Positions 44,974 through 56,377 are shown, numbered from the stretch's first letter. The stretch is DNA of 64,000 nt from Piezodorus guildinii (GCA_023052935.1 CM041292.1:109727147-109791146), one strand, 5' to 3'. The notes: generated from the sequence alone by a model not told the origin. Made by a program: numbers and translations.

Positions 44974-45090
44974 TATAATAGATTTAATTCCACCAAAACT
45001 CGGTTGTTATTGAAGATAGAGAAAAAACGAAAATATTAGAAGCTATAAACAGTCATACCCTAATTTAGTTATTTGGAAATAATAAACCAT

Positions 45091-46770
45091 TGTGTAATAA
45101 TTTGCAGCCTTTTTTTTTTTTCATTTAATTTTATAATATAATTGTTGTTTATGTTTGACTATCCAAATAAAATTTTATAACTTTATTACAACATGGGTAG
45201 TTTGAAGGTGGCAGCGTGAAGAGCCTTTAGACAAATGGCATGCTGATACCCGAGATGATATCGTCAGTGAGCAACAGGTGGCTCCTCCGTTTCTATTCTG
45301 ATTTCTTTCTCTTCAATGGCTTAGTAAAAGATTTATATTCAGGGCTGCCTTGATAATGGTGGAGTTAAGACTTTATGTATTTATTCTTTGGTTTTTTCTC
45401 ACAAAATTAATGAAAAATTATTTAATTTATTGCGTATTCTTTATATACTATCAATTATATTATTTTTGCTATACATTTAAAACTTTATTATAAACTAACA
45501 AAACAGAATGAATCAAGTGTCAAGTTTTGAGATTTTAGACAGATTTTGTAGTACCTTTAAATTATATATATTTTTTTAACATTGACAAGTTCGTGGTATT
45601 GTCAAAATAGCTGAATGTACAGAGGTATTAGTTGATGAAAAGGTCAAAAAACGTTTAAATGTAAAAATAATGCAATATTTACATTGATTTTGACTGGATC
45701 AAATAAACTATTTTACGAGTAGTAAATTGAGGCGTTAATTTCCTAAAAGTACTAAAGAACATTTTTTAATAAATTGATATTTTGACGTATTTTTATTCTC
45801 ATGACTTAGCTTCATCTAAATCTTCTATTTGATTTAACTAATTAACTCTCAAGTCGATAAAAACGCGTTTTAGAAATGCAGTAATTTTCTAAAATTCCTA
45901 ATTACTCATTTAGTTTCGTTCGAATTCAAACTAAAACATCTCATTCCATAACATTAATATAGTGTTATTACGATTGTAAAAAAAATATTCTAGATTTTAA
46001 TGTGAAAAAAATCAAAGAAGTTGATTTAACAATTGGTATTTAGGATCCCTCCAAAACTTTATAAACAATTATTATTACATATCAATTTTATACCTTTTCA
46101 AAACCTACTTTATATTTTTTTTAAAATATTGTCATGTTACATAATACGATTTTTAACCTGTTAAATTCTAATTATCCTTTTTATAACAGTCAATTTAAAA
46201 TTTCATGATAATAATTTTTTTAAATAGATGGAATGTAACCAACCACATAATCTTTGGCCACTACTATATTAGGGTTATCATTAAACTATGCATTTGTTTT
46301 TATTATTTCAATCAACTATGAGTGTTCTATTAATGAAAATTTTAATTTCATTAGTATAACGATGAAACATAATATTAAAAACCCATATATAAGCTCTTGG
46401 ATAACTATAAATATTCGTAAAATAATTGTAACTGTTATACTAACTGCTATTGGAAATAGGCAGTCCCTTGTTTTAAAGGTATTTTATTGGTTTAGTTCAA
46501 TTTCTAGATTCTGTATAAATGAAATATTTCAGTAAAATTGGTCTTCTTTAAAAAATTATATCTTTGTGTGGGCAATGCCACTTCATCTCTCTAAAACAAT
46601 TCCACGAATGATATATTATATTATATATATATATATATATATATAATATGTTATAATGTAGGTTTAACTTTGAATAACTTTATACCAAATTATCAAATTA
46701 TATAATAATAATTTCACTTCACAATTATCATTTATGAAAATGATCTCTTTACATAACTGTTTTGAAAAAA
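45091..46770. other. No gene recognised
   Basis: AT-rich DNA with a short (TA)n at 46619-46646 and a 93-codon frame (46254-46535) with no domain and AT-driven composition. The GC-richer 45180-45330 patch was not recognised. Confidence 0.4.
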
Positions 46771-47600
46771 TCTGGAGCACGCAACATACGACTTTCACTT
46801 ACCTCCGTAATTAATATCAATTTTAATTTTTTTTAAAACAATGAGATGGAAATTAATTGTTAAACAACTAATTAAATTGAATTCATATAGAAACATGTGT
46901 TTTAATAAGAAATCTATTATATTATTATCTAAAATAATCAGTTGGTTTTATCTTCTTTTGAACTCCCTCTATTAACTTTTAAAAGCTTGAGTATAAGATA
47001 ATATTTTTTCTAAAATCTTTAGCTTTCTAACGGTATATCATACACGTATATTACTGTTCTCATGTTCAAAAACAAAAAATTGCATTAAAAATATTTTTTC
47101 AGTTTTCTCCTTTAGTTGCTTTTCAAATTCGCTCAACTTGCATATTTAGCTGTTTTTTATCAGTGGTAACAAGATAATATAGAGAAAGAAAATATAAAAT
47201 ATCGGCATTTAAGCCCTGTCAGACCATTATAATCAGAATGAAACCTACATGATATTAAAACTTATTAAATGTTACATCGATATAGCGAGTTTAATCAAAA
47301 TCGTCGGAACCGTTTTCAAGAAAATCGAAAAAATGTGCAAAATGCATGTTATAAAGTGGCTCTTTTGGTAAGCTCATTTTGATGAAAAAGGTTTTGTAAC
47401 GTCTCGGGCGTATATTTGTCTTAAATATGAAATTTCAGTTTTATAGGGCTTACCGTTTCCGCCCGGGAGCTACCACACACACCTTTTTTATTTGGACTCA
47501 GGGGACCCTAAAATGTGTATTTCCGTTGAAAACTGGAATTCGAAAATTTTCACGATCGCAATACTTTCCCTTACTATATATAGTAAGTGAAAGTAAAATA
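46771..47600 (+). repeat. Dispersed repeat family D, copy 7 (full length)
   Basis: Begins TCTGGAGCACGCAACATACG and ACTTTCACTTACC and ends TATAGTAAGTGAAAGTAAAA. The end blocks thus carry ACTTTCACTTAC and its inverted form. All inner blocks are present without the segment E insertion, so it serves as the empty-site reference for copy 3. A 71-codon frame inside is a chance frame. Confidence 0.8.
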
Positions 47601-48277
47601 ACTAAAAGAACATATGATCCTAAAGTTATATCATGGTTTTAACTCGATGATATAATAAAAGTGAATAGTTCATATCACATAGATATAATAGCATTTCGAT
47701 TACAGGAAAACGATTTTCCTCATAATTAAGCTGAATTGTTGTTCATGCTTCTTTAAAAGCACGTATTTCCTTTTACAATTGGTCGAGGACACAGTCATCT
47801 TTCCCTCTGTTAAAAAATAATGAGTTGAATACAAGTGTTTAATGATCCTAATTTAAAACAAAACTATGAATACGAATAGAAAAATAATTATTTATTCATC
47901 ATAAGAAGGCTTAGGCTTCATATTTTGAAAACACGTTCTTACCGCCACCTGAGCTAGGCATAAAAGTTAAGTTAGCACAACTGAATTCATATTAAGAAAC
48001 AGATCGAAATAAAATTATTTTATGCAATTTATTAGATGACTCCTAATTTTTTCTGATTTATAGTGCTCTATTCTTGTCATGTGAGCAATTGGATAATTGT
48101 TTGCCCTGGTCAAACGATGAGTCAAGGGGACATGGGTACGTTCAATGTTTCAACTCTTGTTTGAAATTCAGATCAATACTAAATTTTATTTTATGTATTA
48201 ATTTATATTTTAATCCGCATCTAACGTTTTGATTCATGATTTTAATAAAGTTATATAAAATCTAACAAATTGATCTA
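47601..48277. other. No gene recognised
   Basis: AT-rich DNA with nothing supportable. Confidence 0.4.
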
Positions 48278-48720
48278 ACAAACTTTTTTTTTTTTAAACA
48301 CATTTATTGACATTTACAACTGTATTATATACATCAAGAAAATGTGATGGACATAGTGAACAGACATGAAATATATGTTAGAGAAGCTACTCATTTGCAG
48401 CACTCTAGATGTCTTTTAAAAATTTTAACAGTTTAAAAACTTTATGTTCTTTGTTACTCAATGCTTCATTTATGGAACCCGATATGTTACAATATTTTAT
48501 ATGGTACACCAATCTTTATCGTCAGTGTTGTATTTCAAGTGTCGCAGAATGGGAGATCCAATCCTTGTGTTGGGACAGAAAGGGAGTTCCGTGTGTGAAG
48601 GCTATGTGTCCTATTATCAGTATTGATAGCACGATCTCTTCCTTTCTGCTTTTCCTAAATGCCGTTTTCCAAGGAAAAATGGCCTGTTTTACCTCTTTAA
48701 ATATGTTTTTGTTTGAATAA
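48278..48720 (-). pseudogene. Jockey/I-group LINE fragment: RNase H-type C-terminus and 3' UTR
   Basis: The reverse strand gives EEIVLSILIIGHIAFTHG, then a block with two stops, then LSNKEHKVFKLLKFLKDI and a TAG stop. This follows the C-terminal tail of jockey/I-group reverse transcriptases, where an IGHTRLTHG-type motif near the end of the RNase H region is followed by a Cys/His segment and a final helix. The 3' UTR begins right after the stop with AGTGCTGCAAATGAGTAGCT and ends near a T-run at 48280 (poly-A in reverse). It is related to the jockey-type 3' ends at 52.1, 53.7 and 61.6 kb. Plus-strand frames at the same place are chance frames. Confidence 0.55.
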
Positions 48721-48824
48721 GAATTTCTGAATCTGGTTTTGGTGTTAAAATTGAAGAACCGTTTATGTATTTAAAAAAAAGCTGTATATATTGAAAAAAC
48801 AAAAACAAAACAAGGTTATATATA

Positions 48825-49711
48825 TTGGGTTGTCCGTAAAGATTTTTAAAATACAATCTACCTTTTATTTTTTTTACTAAAAATTAATCACAAAGCTTAT
48901 GTTTATTTATATGCCTTTAATCCTCATGGAACTAATTATGTTTACACACTGGATTAGTCTTTATTAAGGCTTAGTAGTGTAGTTTATTGCAAACCAACAT
49001 GAGTGACGATTCTGTTCATTTTCGGCATTTCTTTTTAAAAAAGGGAAAAACGCAGCCCCAACTGCAAGAAAGGTTGGTGAATAAACTGCAAGAAAGGATA
49101 CGTCTGTCGTTACGACGTTTGGGTTCCCCATGAAAGGAACCTTGTTGAAAGGATTTTATGTTGTTATTTGCTGCTGAAAAAAAAAATGTGGAGGATCCAT
49201 TTTTGAAAAGAGTTGTTACTGGCGACGAAAAATGGATTCTCTACAATAACACCAGCCGAAACAAATCTTGGGGGTTGCCTGGAACGACGCCGCTCGCAAC
49301 ACCAAATAAATACGGACTTTTACTGCGCCGAGTTAGATCGATTGAAGGCAGCAATTGAAGAGAATCGGCCAGAGTTGGTAAATCGGAAAGGAGTGCTATT
49401 CCACTAAGACAACGCTAGGCCCCAGGTGTCTTTAAGGACTAGGGAAAAGTTATTAAGCTTCAGATGGAAGGTTTTACCTCACCCGCCGTACTCTCCTGAC
49501 ATTGCTACTTTGGATTTTCATCTTTTCCTTTCCCTCGAAAATTTTCTATAAGGGAAATCCTACTCTACAGAAGATGACGTCAAAACGGACCTTTTATTGT
49601 TATTCAGGAGTAAGGACAGTGATTTTTGAAAAAAAAAAAAAAAAAAGGATAAGGTAACTATTTTTTAGATTAAATAAATAAATTTCTCTACGAACTTTCT
49701 GGAAAACCCAA
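48825..49711 (+). mobile_element. Internally deleted mariner element 2
   Basis: Begins TTGGGTTGTCCGTAAAGA and ends with the complement of TTGGGTTTTCCAGAAAGTTC. TA precedes (48823-48824) and follows (49712-49713). The inverted repeats are worn compared with the other two mariners, so this is the oldest. The length is 887 bp. Confidence 0.88.
48999..49630 (+). pseudogene. Broken mariner transposase 2
   Basis: It starts at an ATG (MSDDSVHFRHF) with a piece of the N-terminal helix-turn-helix, then a stop and a large deletion joining to the catalytic domain. VVTGDEKWILYNN holds the first catalytic Asp (codon 49224). A frameshift follows, then the NRKGVLFH segment with TAA at 49405, where a Gln codon is expected, and DNARPQ with the second Asp. 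VLPHPPYSPDIATLDFHLF holds the third Asp. Further stops follow. Here most of the DNA-binding half is lost and the three catalytic Asp codons survive, the reverse of mariner 1. Residue pattern and termini suggest a different mariner subfamily from the others. Confidence 0.85.
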
Positions 49712-49713
49712 TA

Positions 49714-50535
49714 TAATATTCTTCAAAGCTAAGGAATTTATGTTGATCGAATTTCAATTAAAAATATAGGATAGTAAAAATAAAACAACAATAAAATAAG
49801 TAGAGACATTTTTTTTCCATATTGATTAGTAAGTTTTGATAGGCAACACCGGAGCAGTTGGCTCCGATACAAGTTACTACTCCACTGTCTCTGCTGATGA
49901 CAGTTTGATTACCTTAAGCGAAAGGGCATTAAATACAAACGCCTTGTAGCTGAAATACAACTCTTCGCCATTATGTTACTGTCTGTCATCGAATCAGTTT
50001 ATGTAACTTATAGACCAAAAAATACTTTAGGATAAAATTGTTTAGAATTGTTGCATTTCATTGATGAAACCGAAAGTTATTGTTTAATCTATCATAAAAA
50101 ACACCAAACCTGTTTTTTGCTAGATACATCAATCTTGTATCGACAATTTCAGGTTCACTGAGCCATGTGATAATGGTCTTCTAAACGCTATAAAACATAC
50201 ATAGAGTATTCATTAAGCTTATAATTATAACATTTCACTGTCCCTATCGATTTTTTTCTTGTTTTGTTTTTAGTTTTATAATTATAAAGATAATTTATTT
50301 TTCATAAACATTGTGTACTTTGAAACAACATTTAACATATTTTGGAGATTTCCCGTAGTAAATAAGATTTTTTTAATACTTTTTCGTAAATGTAATCTTT
50401 GAAATTTGATGTTATTTAGCGAAATTTTCCTTGACAAACCTAATTATTCTATTAGCTTTGATAACTGCATTAATGAATGATTACCCTGCCTAAAAATTAC
50501 CATTGGAAATCGAGGATCATAAAAAACGTAAAGCA
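49714..50535. other. No gene recognised
   Basis: AT-rich DNA with nothing supportable. Confidence 0.4.

Positions 50536-50613
<78 letters not shown>
50536..50613. repeat. (TA)n microsatellite
   Basis: Pure TA run of about 76 bases. Confidence 0.95.
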
Positions 50614-50615
<2 letters not shown>

Positions 50616-50639
50616 CCTACATGGAGGGTATTGGGTCCA

Positions 50640-50890
50640 GTTCCTATTGAGATTCGCACTGTTTCACGGCCAACGGCGGTAAAAATAGGTAATTAGGCCT
50701 AGATCACACTAGCCGTCAGGGTTTTTTCAATAATATTTGGTTACCCACTTCATACGGGGTTGTGTATGCCCCAGAGGGTCTTTATACCCCAGGGCCGCGT
50801 TACGGCTGAAATAACAGAATAAGTAAGGTTTAACATGAAACCTGGAGAATAGTAGACTGTGCTCTCCCCACTAGACCACGTCACTCCCGG
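50640..50890 (-). mobile_element. tRNA-headed SINE, family C, copy 2
   Basis: In reverse it begins GGAGTGACGTGGTCTAGTGG and GGAGAGCAC, a good polymerase III A-box region. A worn B box (CAGGTTTCATGTTAAACC) follows about 35 bases later. The body blocks match 22020-22270. The gap to the next TA run is AT-rich. Confidence 0.65.
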
Positions 50891-50896
50891 ATTTAT

Positions 50897-50905
50897 ATAT
50901 TATAG

Positions 50906-50962
<57 letters not shown>
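50897..50962. repeat. (TA)n microsatellite
   Basis: TA run of about 60 bases next to an (AAT)n run. Confidence 0.95.
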
Positions 50963-50964
<2 letters not shown>

Positions 50965-50967
<3 letters not shown>

Positions 50968-51040
50968 TAATAATAATAATAATTAATAATAATAAAAATA
51001 ACTTTATTCTGGGACCTCAAATATTTCTCACCACTGATGT
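50965..51040 (-). mobile_element. CR1-like LINE 3'-end fragment
   Basis: In reverse it reads GGTCCCAGAATAAAGTTATT followed by (ATT)n, matching the end of the intact LINE (GTCCCAGAATAAATAAAG then TTA repeats). Only the last few tens of bases inserted or survive. Confidence 0.6.
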
Positions 51041-52064
51041 TTAACTAAAGTTAACTTAGCTAGGCCTATTATAGAAGAAGGTCGCTGCCAACTGTTAGTA
51101 AAAAAAACTTCAAAACTAACTGTTACTATTCCTAACCTTGAAGATATATGCGGTAAATGTTAAATTCAAAGTTTTGTATAGTTAATCTATTCAACTATTT
51201 TTTTATTTTTTTTTATATTGTTAGATACTCCACTGTTTTCTCAAGAATGAGATAGCTCGGTTTTTAAAGGATTCCCGTCATTATGATATTCTTTCAGAGA
51301 AACAATCCTCGTAGCTCGTCGGAAACCTTTCAGATAAACTCTCTTGAATTGTTTTTTACCTTACCAGAAGAAATGTAGAGAAATCAGGTATCCTATTGTC
51401 GGGTCAAAAATTACTTTTTAAGCTGCCGGCTTTTCTGTCATTATCCTAGAGAAGAAGAAACTCTTTCAATGAGGTGGAGTAGCTTGTATAGTACGAAGTC
51501 TAGACATTGAGCGTTACAAAAAACATTAAACTCAAACAACACTCGTGGCGATTGATGTTATTATCAGGTGAGAGTGATGTCTGTCAGTGAAGCATGTGCC
51601 CAATTCATCTTCCGCAGTGACAATTATATAAGGCTATAAACCTACTCAACATTGTGTAACTCCAGTTGTCTTTAAACGAAAATAAAGGACAAAATCATAA
51701 TGCTTACATGTCCGTCTTTGAGTCACACTTCATTGGTAAATTTAATGCGTCGCTTCGCTCTGTTTACTAATCTGGAACAGAGTTGAAAGGAGATTTCCTC
51801 GCTTTTGTTAGGTAAGAGGAAAACCTACTATCTTAGCGTGATCTATTATTTGGTCTCCTAGTAAGGTTGAATAAATATCTCATTTACCATGCAAATAATG
51901 TCTGTTTACAAAACTATGTAAATAGGCATTATCATTTGCGGTGAGAGGTTGTTATATAACAAGTATTTACTGAATAGATAGCACCTTTTAAAAATAAATA
52001 AATATAATTCAGGATGTAGTCTTCATAAGAATAACACAAACGGTTTTTTTATTTTATTTTTTTA
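51041..52064. other. No gene recognised
   Basis: AT-rich to moderate-composition DNA, with no frame or repeat identified. Confidence 0.4.
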
Positions 52065-53115
52065 TTTATTGATATTTACTACTGTATTGGTTAATACAAC
52101 AAGTAAGCGAGCTAAGAGATAAATTAGTGAAAAATACATTAAAAGAAACTGCCCGTTGGCAGCACTCCAGTTGGTAATATAAACTAGAAGCTCTCGAGAC
52201 TATCTTCTTTTCAGACGCCTCTGAGGGTTGTCAGGAATGGAAGAGGAGGCAAGGATTGAAACAAGTAGGTTAGAGTGGGAGTGGAGTTTTTCATGGAAAG
52301 ATCGATACCTGGTTTGGGCCAAATCTGCTACATATGGAACATTAAGGTCTTTGTGAATAAGTTGATTCGCGACAAAGTAAGGACCATTGAGGATTTTGGA
52401 TTGTAAGGATTGAAGATGGGAAGAATTTGATGGTTTAGTAGAGCCCCAAAGTCCATGTAGGCCTTATGATGGTGATGTAGATGAGCCTTTTGTAGTTAAG
52501 TAGAAGGTTAGGGCGTATGTCCAGTAAATGCTAAAGTAACCGGAAGTGGCGAGCTGTTTCTTTTCGTTTTAGTCAAGTGTGCAGGTTCCATGTTAGAAGA
52601 CTGTCAAGTAGGAGTCCTAGGTAGCTGATCTGTTCAACTGTGGCAAACGGAAAAGGATTCTGTAGGGCAGAATGTCTTAGGTTTACGACGAAGGGTAAAG
52701 GTTATTTGGTGAGATTTGCTGGAATTTATTTTATTTTGCCATTTCTGACAAGACACCTCAAGGTCTCTGATGTGGGATTGGAGAGTTTTGGAGGCAATAG
52801 TTGTATCATTACTGACTGATAATCCACAAGTGTTATCAGCATAGATAGAAAGGAATGTATTAGCTTGGGATGGGATATCAGCTGTATAAGGAATGGGTCC
52901 TAGGATACATGCCTTTAGGAACACCACCAGACTGAATAAAATGGACGATTAGGAACTATTTTTATTTATTTTTAAGGATCTGTCAGAGAGGTAGGACTGG
53001 AGTAATAATGATAAGGATGCACTGATAATGAGGAATAAAGTAAAGGTTGGAATTTGCGGAGTTTGTACAGCAGTCCTAGGTGCCAGACTCAACAGCAACG
53101 TTTAAGCAGGGAATA
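52065..53115 (-). pseudogene. Jockey-type LINE copy, reverse strand: RT domain to 3' end, degraded
   Basis: A relative of the plus-strand copy at 60.4-61.7 kb. The open piece at 52634-52927 reads CILGPIPYTADIPSQANTFL, then IYADNTCGLSVSNDTTIASK and WQNKINSSKSHQITFTLRRK. This is the stretch around the catalytic YADD box and the following thumb region, but the second Asp of YADD is Asn. Beyond it, toward 53110, lies a worn match to the LDV.Q.FD.V region. Toward 52200 lies the C-terminal tail, then the 3' UTR with CTGCCAACGGGCAGTTTCTT (reverse). Many frameshifts. The endonuclease part is missing. Confidence 0.78.
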
Positions 53116-53233
53116 AGCAGTTCAGTCCAAAAGACATTCTTACTACAAGACAAGTGTTGTAAACAGAAATAAATAAAAACAAAACTCATAGAAAATATTA
53201 AATAAATTTATAAAAACTACCTTTTTATAGAAT
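53116..53233. other. Short AT-rich spacer
   Basis: AT-rich sequence between two repeats. Confidence 0.4.
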
Positions 53234-53690
53234 ACTAGTGTGCGTACCCTGCTTCGCAAGGGTGCAATTTGAATAAGGTGCCGTTTATGATTAAAAAATC
53301 TCTGTGACCTATTTAAAGTTTATCTCTTTGGGAGTTTTAGTTCATCATAACGAAAAGTGCAATTAGCAAGAAAATACGATAATATTATAACGTATATTCA
53401 TAATTATATTAAATCATCTGAAGTAATACATAACATAAAAAAAATGACATAAAATAAATCAAAATTAATTCAGTTTATTTGTTTGTTATTTTAAAGTAAA
53501 GCATAGATAACAGAAAATTTAATTTCCCGATATAGAGGAAACTTGATTGCAGTGTATGTTTTCAAAAACCATATAAATAACAAAGGTTCCAATCCCATTA
53601 GGTCTATTAATATATTATATTTCAAATGACTATTTAAAATACATTTAAAATGTTTAATTTAGTTTTTATGGGGACTATTTATTTATTTTC
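53234..53690. repeat. Possible Helitron/Helentron-type terminal fragment (left)
   Basis: ACTAGTGTGCGTACCCTGCT and TCGCAAGGGTGCAATTTGAA have the look of the ends of insect Helentron-type repeats, where an ACTAG start precedes a short GC-rich hairpin (ACCCTGCTTCGCAAGGGT can fold). An AT-rich body with ordinary repeat character follows. No coding part was seen. The assignment is from resemblance only. Confidence 0.35.
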
Positions 53691-53820
53691 TTTAATTATA
53701 TTTTATTGCAATTTACAACTTTATAGGAATACATCAAGTAAATGTGCTGGTTAAAGATAGTGTATATGAAAAACCTGAAGAGAAACTGCCCATTGGCAGC
53801 ACTCTAGTTATTTATATTAA
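53691..53820 (-). mobile_element. Jockey-type LINE 3'-end fragment
   Basis: In reverse it starts AACTAGAGTGCTGCCAATGG with GCAGTTTCTCTTCAG and ends in the usual A/T-rich tail. Only the 3' UTR is present. Confidence 0.65.
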
Positions 53821-54025
53821 ATTATAGATCTGTTTTTATGAACTAATTTAAAAGTTGAAATAATTAATAACAATGTTAGTTTATATATTAATAACTACAT
53901 GTTTATGATTCGGTACTTAATATTGCCTCTTATATATTATGTACTAAATGGAAGAATATGATTTGGTCAATCTTGTACGACAGTGGCAACATTGAACTAT
54001 GATGACCTTTCTGTTTACCAATGAC
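53821..54025. other. AT-rich spacer
   Basis: Nothing recognised before the RTE-like insertion. Confidence 0.4.
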
Positions 54026-55479
54026 ATATGTTCATCAAGAAAATCTGTCGTCAGAAAAAAAGGATGTGGTTAAAAATGCAGTTGGAAAGCCTTCAGAATG
54101 ACCACAGCACAAAAAATACGAGAAAGTTTTATAAGGGGATAAAGGAAATCAAAAGAGGCTATCAACCAAGCAAGATGTGCTGCAAGACAATAGAGGGGGC
54201 CATAATTAGTGAGCCTGTCCAAATACTACAGAGATGGACAGAATATTTCAGGAATATTCTTGTAGAGCCCAACCACCAGGATAAAGAAGAAAGACTTGAG
54301 CAGCTGAAATGCCAACTGGGTGTACCCGGAGAAGGAGATGAAGAAGTAGAGCCACCAGAGCGCGAAGAAGTTGAAGAAATAATTGGCGAATTAAAGAACA
54401 ACAAGGCTCCTGGTATTGATGGCATACATTCAGAGATGCTAAAAAACGGAGGGGATAACTTAAAAAGTTATATATTCCAACTGGTGTGGGATGTTTGGTG
54501 CGAAGAAAAAATGCCTGAAGAATGAAAATAGCAGTGATATGCCCCATACATAAAAAAAGGTGATAAGCTATCATGTGGTAATTATCGAGGGATAGCATTA
54601 CTAAATACAGCCTATAAGATATTTTCAATATTACTAAACAGACGGCTGATGAAGTGCTCCGAACTGATACTGGGCGACTATCAGTGTGGTTTCAGGCCTG
54701 GAAGATCAACCATCGATCAGATCTTTTCACTGAGGCAGATTCTTGAAAGAGGATATGAGTTTAACATAGACCTCCACAGCCTATTCATCGATTTCAAGCA
54801 AGCATATGACAGTATCGATAGAGAGGCAATACTGAAGGTAATGCTAGAATTAGGAGTTCCCAAAAAGCTCACTAGACTTGCAAAAATGACCATGTATGAT
54901 AGCAGGATGAAGATAAAAATACAGGGAATGCTATCAGAAGAATTTGCAGTAAATAGTGGACTGAGGCAGGGAGACCCGCTATCACCTGTTCTATTTAATC
55001 TAGCATTGGAAAAAGCTATAAGGGCAATAAGAACCAACCCTAATGGAACAATTTACAATCGCCTCACACAGCACTTGGCATATGCTGATGATGTGCTCAT
55101 AATAGCGAGAAACACGGCTGCGCTCGGAGGAGCTTTCAAAGAGTTTGAAAGGGAAGCGGCAGAAGAGGGCCTTCAGATTAATGAAGAAAAAACAAGATAT
55201 ATGGGATCATCCAGGAACCATCAACTGGAATACCACGACCTGCAGATTGGTGAACGCCGTTTTAAAAGCACAGATACCTTCAAGTACCTAGGTTCGGTTA
55301 TTACTCATGATAATAATACGAAAGATGAAGTGAATGCGAGGCTGTCTGCAGGCAACAAGTGCCTTTTCGCCCTACAAACAATACTAAAGTTCAAAAATCT
55401 TTCAAGGGATGCCAAGGTGATGATATATGAAACAATACTGAAACCTACAGTTACATATGGCAGCGAATCCTGGGTGTTA

Positions 55480-56377
55480 TTGGATTGATGCAAAATTAAT
55501 GCAGGTTTTTAGTAGGTATTGTAAATACGCCATATCTTTACTTTAACCATATATATTTAATCAAAATAATTTCCATCTGAATCAATGCACTTTTGCCAAC
55601 GTTCAACAAGCTTTCTTATTCCACCAGAAAAAAAATCCGAATCCCTGGACTCAATGAAATCACGAAAAGAATTTTCAATGTCGTCCTGGTTTTGAAAATT
55701 TTTCTCCCTCAAAAAGTTGTCCAGATGCCTGAAAAAGTGGAAGTCTGTAGGAGAGAGGTCAGGTGAATAAGGCGGATGTTGGAGAACTTCGTAGCCCAAC
55801 TCGTGCAGTCGTCGAAGCGTTGGTTGTGCAACGTGTGGTCTGGCGTTATCGTGGAGCAGGATCGGCCCCTTCCGATTCATCAATGCTGGGCAAAGACGTT
55901 GCAATTTTTGAGTTCCGAGTTCCGCCGCCATTTCTCGTGTGGTTTTGGTTGGGTCTTCTTCCACTTTTGACCTCAGCTGGTCGTTGTCCAGAGCAAGATG
56001 ACGGCCCCGACCTTCCTTGTCTTCGAGGTCGAAATCTCCTCTGCGAAACTTCTGGAACCAACGCTGCACCGTGCACTCATTAATAGCCCCCTGACCCCAC
56101 ACTTCATTAATATTACGAGCCGTTTGCGCAGCGCTGCGCCCTAATTTAAATTTGTAAAAATAAATTTGACGAAAATCGCACTTTGACATTTTCGATTCAA
56201 GACCTTTGAACACACTGAACAAAACGATTTACTAAACAAATTCATGGTGAAAGAGAGGGTATTAGATAAGGTTTGTTTTGGTATAATAATGATAAATGTT
56301 AGGATTAGCTTTGTTTACACAATTGGAATTAAGATATTGCAATAGAGGAAACCTGCATTAATTTTGCATCAACCCAA
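55480..56377 (-). mobile_element. Internally deleted mariner element 3, nested in the RTE-like LINE
   Basis: The inverted repeats start TTGGATTGATGCAAAATTAA at the left and TTGGGTTGATGCAAAATTAA at the right (read inward), with one mismatch over about 28 bp. TA at 55478-55479 and 56378-56379 is a single TA in the uninterrupted copy at 40.67 kb (GTGTTAACAAAGG), which proves a clean TA-target insertion. The length is 898 bp. Confidence 0.97.
55557..56222 (-). CDS. Mariner transposase with in-frame internal deletion
   Basis: An uninterrupted 221-codon frame, against about 345 in a full mariner transposase. Residues ~13-70 form the first helix-turn-helix (FRQIYFYKFKLGRSAAQTAR) with WFQKFRRGDFDLED. 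A GRGR linker and the start of the second helix-turn-helix follow to about residue 103 (EMAAELG). There the sequence jumps in frame to the late catalytic domain: LQRLCPALMNRKGPILL, HDNARPH (second catalytic Asp), YSPDLSPTDFHFF (third Asp), and RWQKCIDSDGNYFD at the end. About 120 residues are absent, including the first catalytic Asp, so it cannot cut DNA. It might still bind the mariner ends. The pattern resembles the cecropia/Hsmar1-type subfamily. Translation could start at Met1 or Met12. Expression is unknown. Confidence 0.85.
   Translation of the reverse strand: MFSVFKGLESKMSKCDFRQIYFYKFKLGRSAAQTARNINEVWGQGAINECTVQRWFQKFRRGDFDLEDKEGRGRHLALDNDQLRSKVEEDPTKTTREMAAELGTQKLQRLCPALMNRKGPILLHDNARPHVAQPTLRRLHELGYEVLQHPPYSPDLSPTDFHFFRHLDNFLREKNFQNQDDIENSFRDFIESRDSDFFSGGIRKLVERWQKCIDSDGNYFD

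Larger units (their letters stand above)
43195..45090. repeat. Repeat family F, copy 2, holding a (TA)n run and a mariner
   Basis: Diverged ~110-140-bp units (CCTTAACTCAGTTATTTTTG, then AAGATAGAGAAAAATAT, then TTGAAATTTTAC) repeat from about 43330 to 44040 and resume at 44976-45070 after the mariner. A TA run occupies 43549-43631. The flanks match copy 1 at 33.9-34.8 kb. Apparent frames at 43538-43744 and 43768-43953 are products of the repeats. Confidence 0.65.

Noticed and set aside
46254..46535. 93-codon frame
   Set aside because: Composition follows the AT-rich background and no motif or neighbour supports it.
48409..48720. 103-codon plus-strand frame
   Set aside because: The reverse strand reads as the C-terminus of a LINE protein followed by its 3' UTR, so the plus frame is a shadow.
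54162..55037. Minus-strand frames of 87-126 codons opposite the RTE-like LINE
   Set aside because: Antisense shadows of the reverse transcriptase, with no motif of their own.
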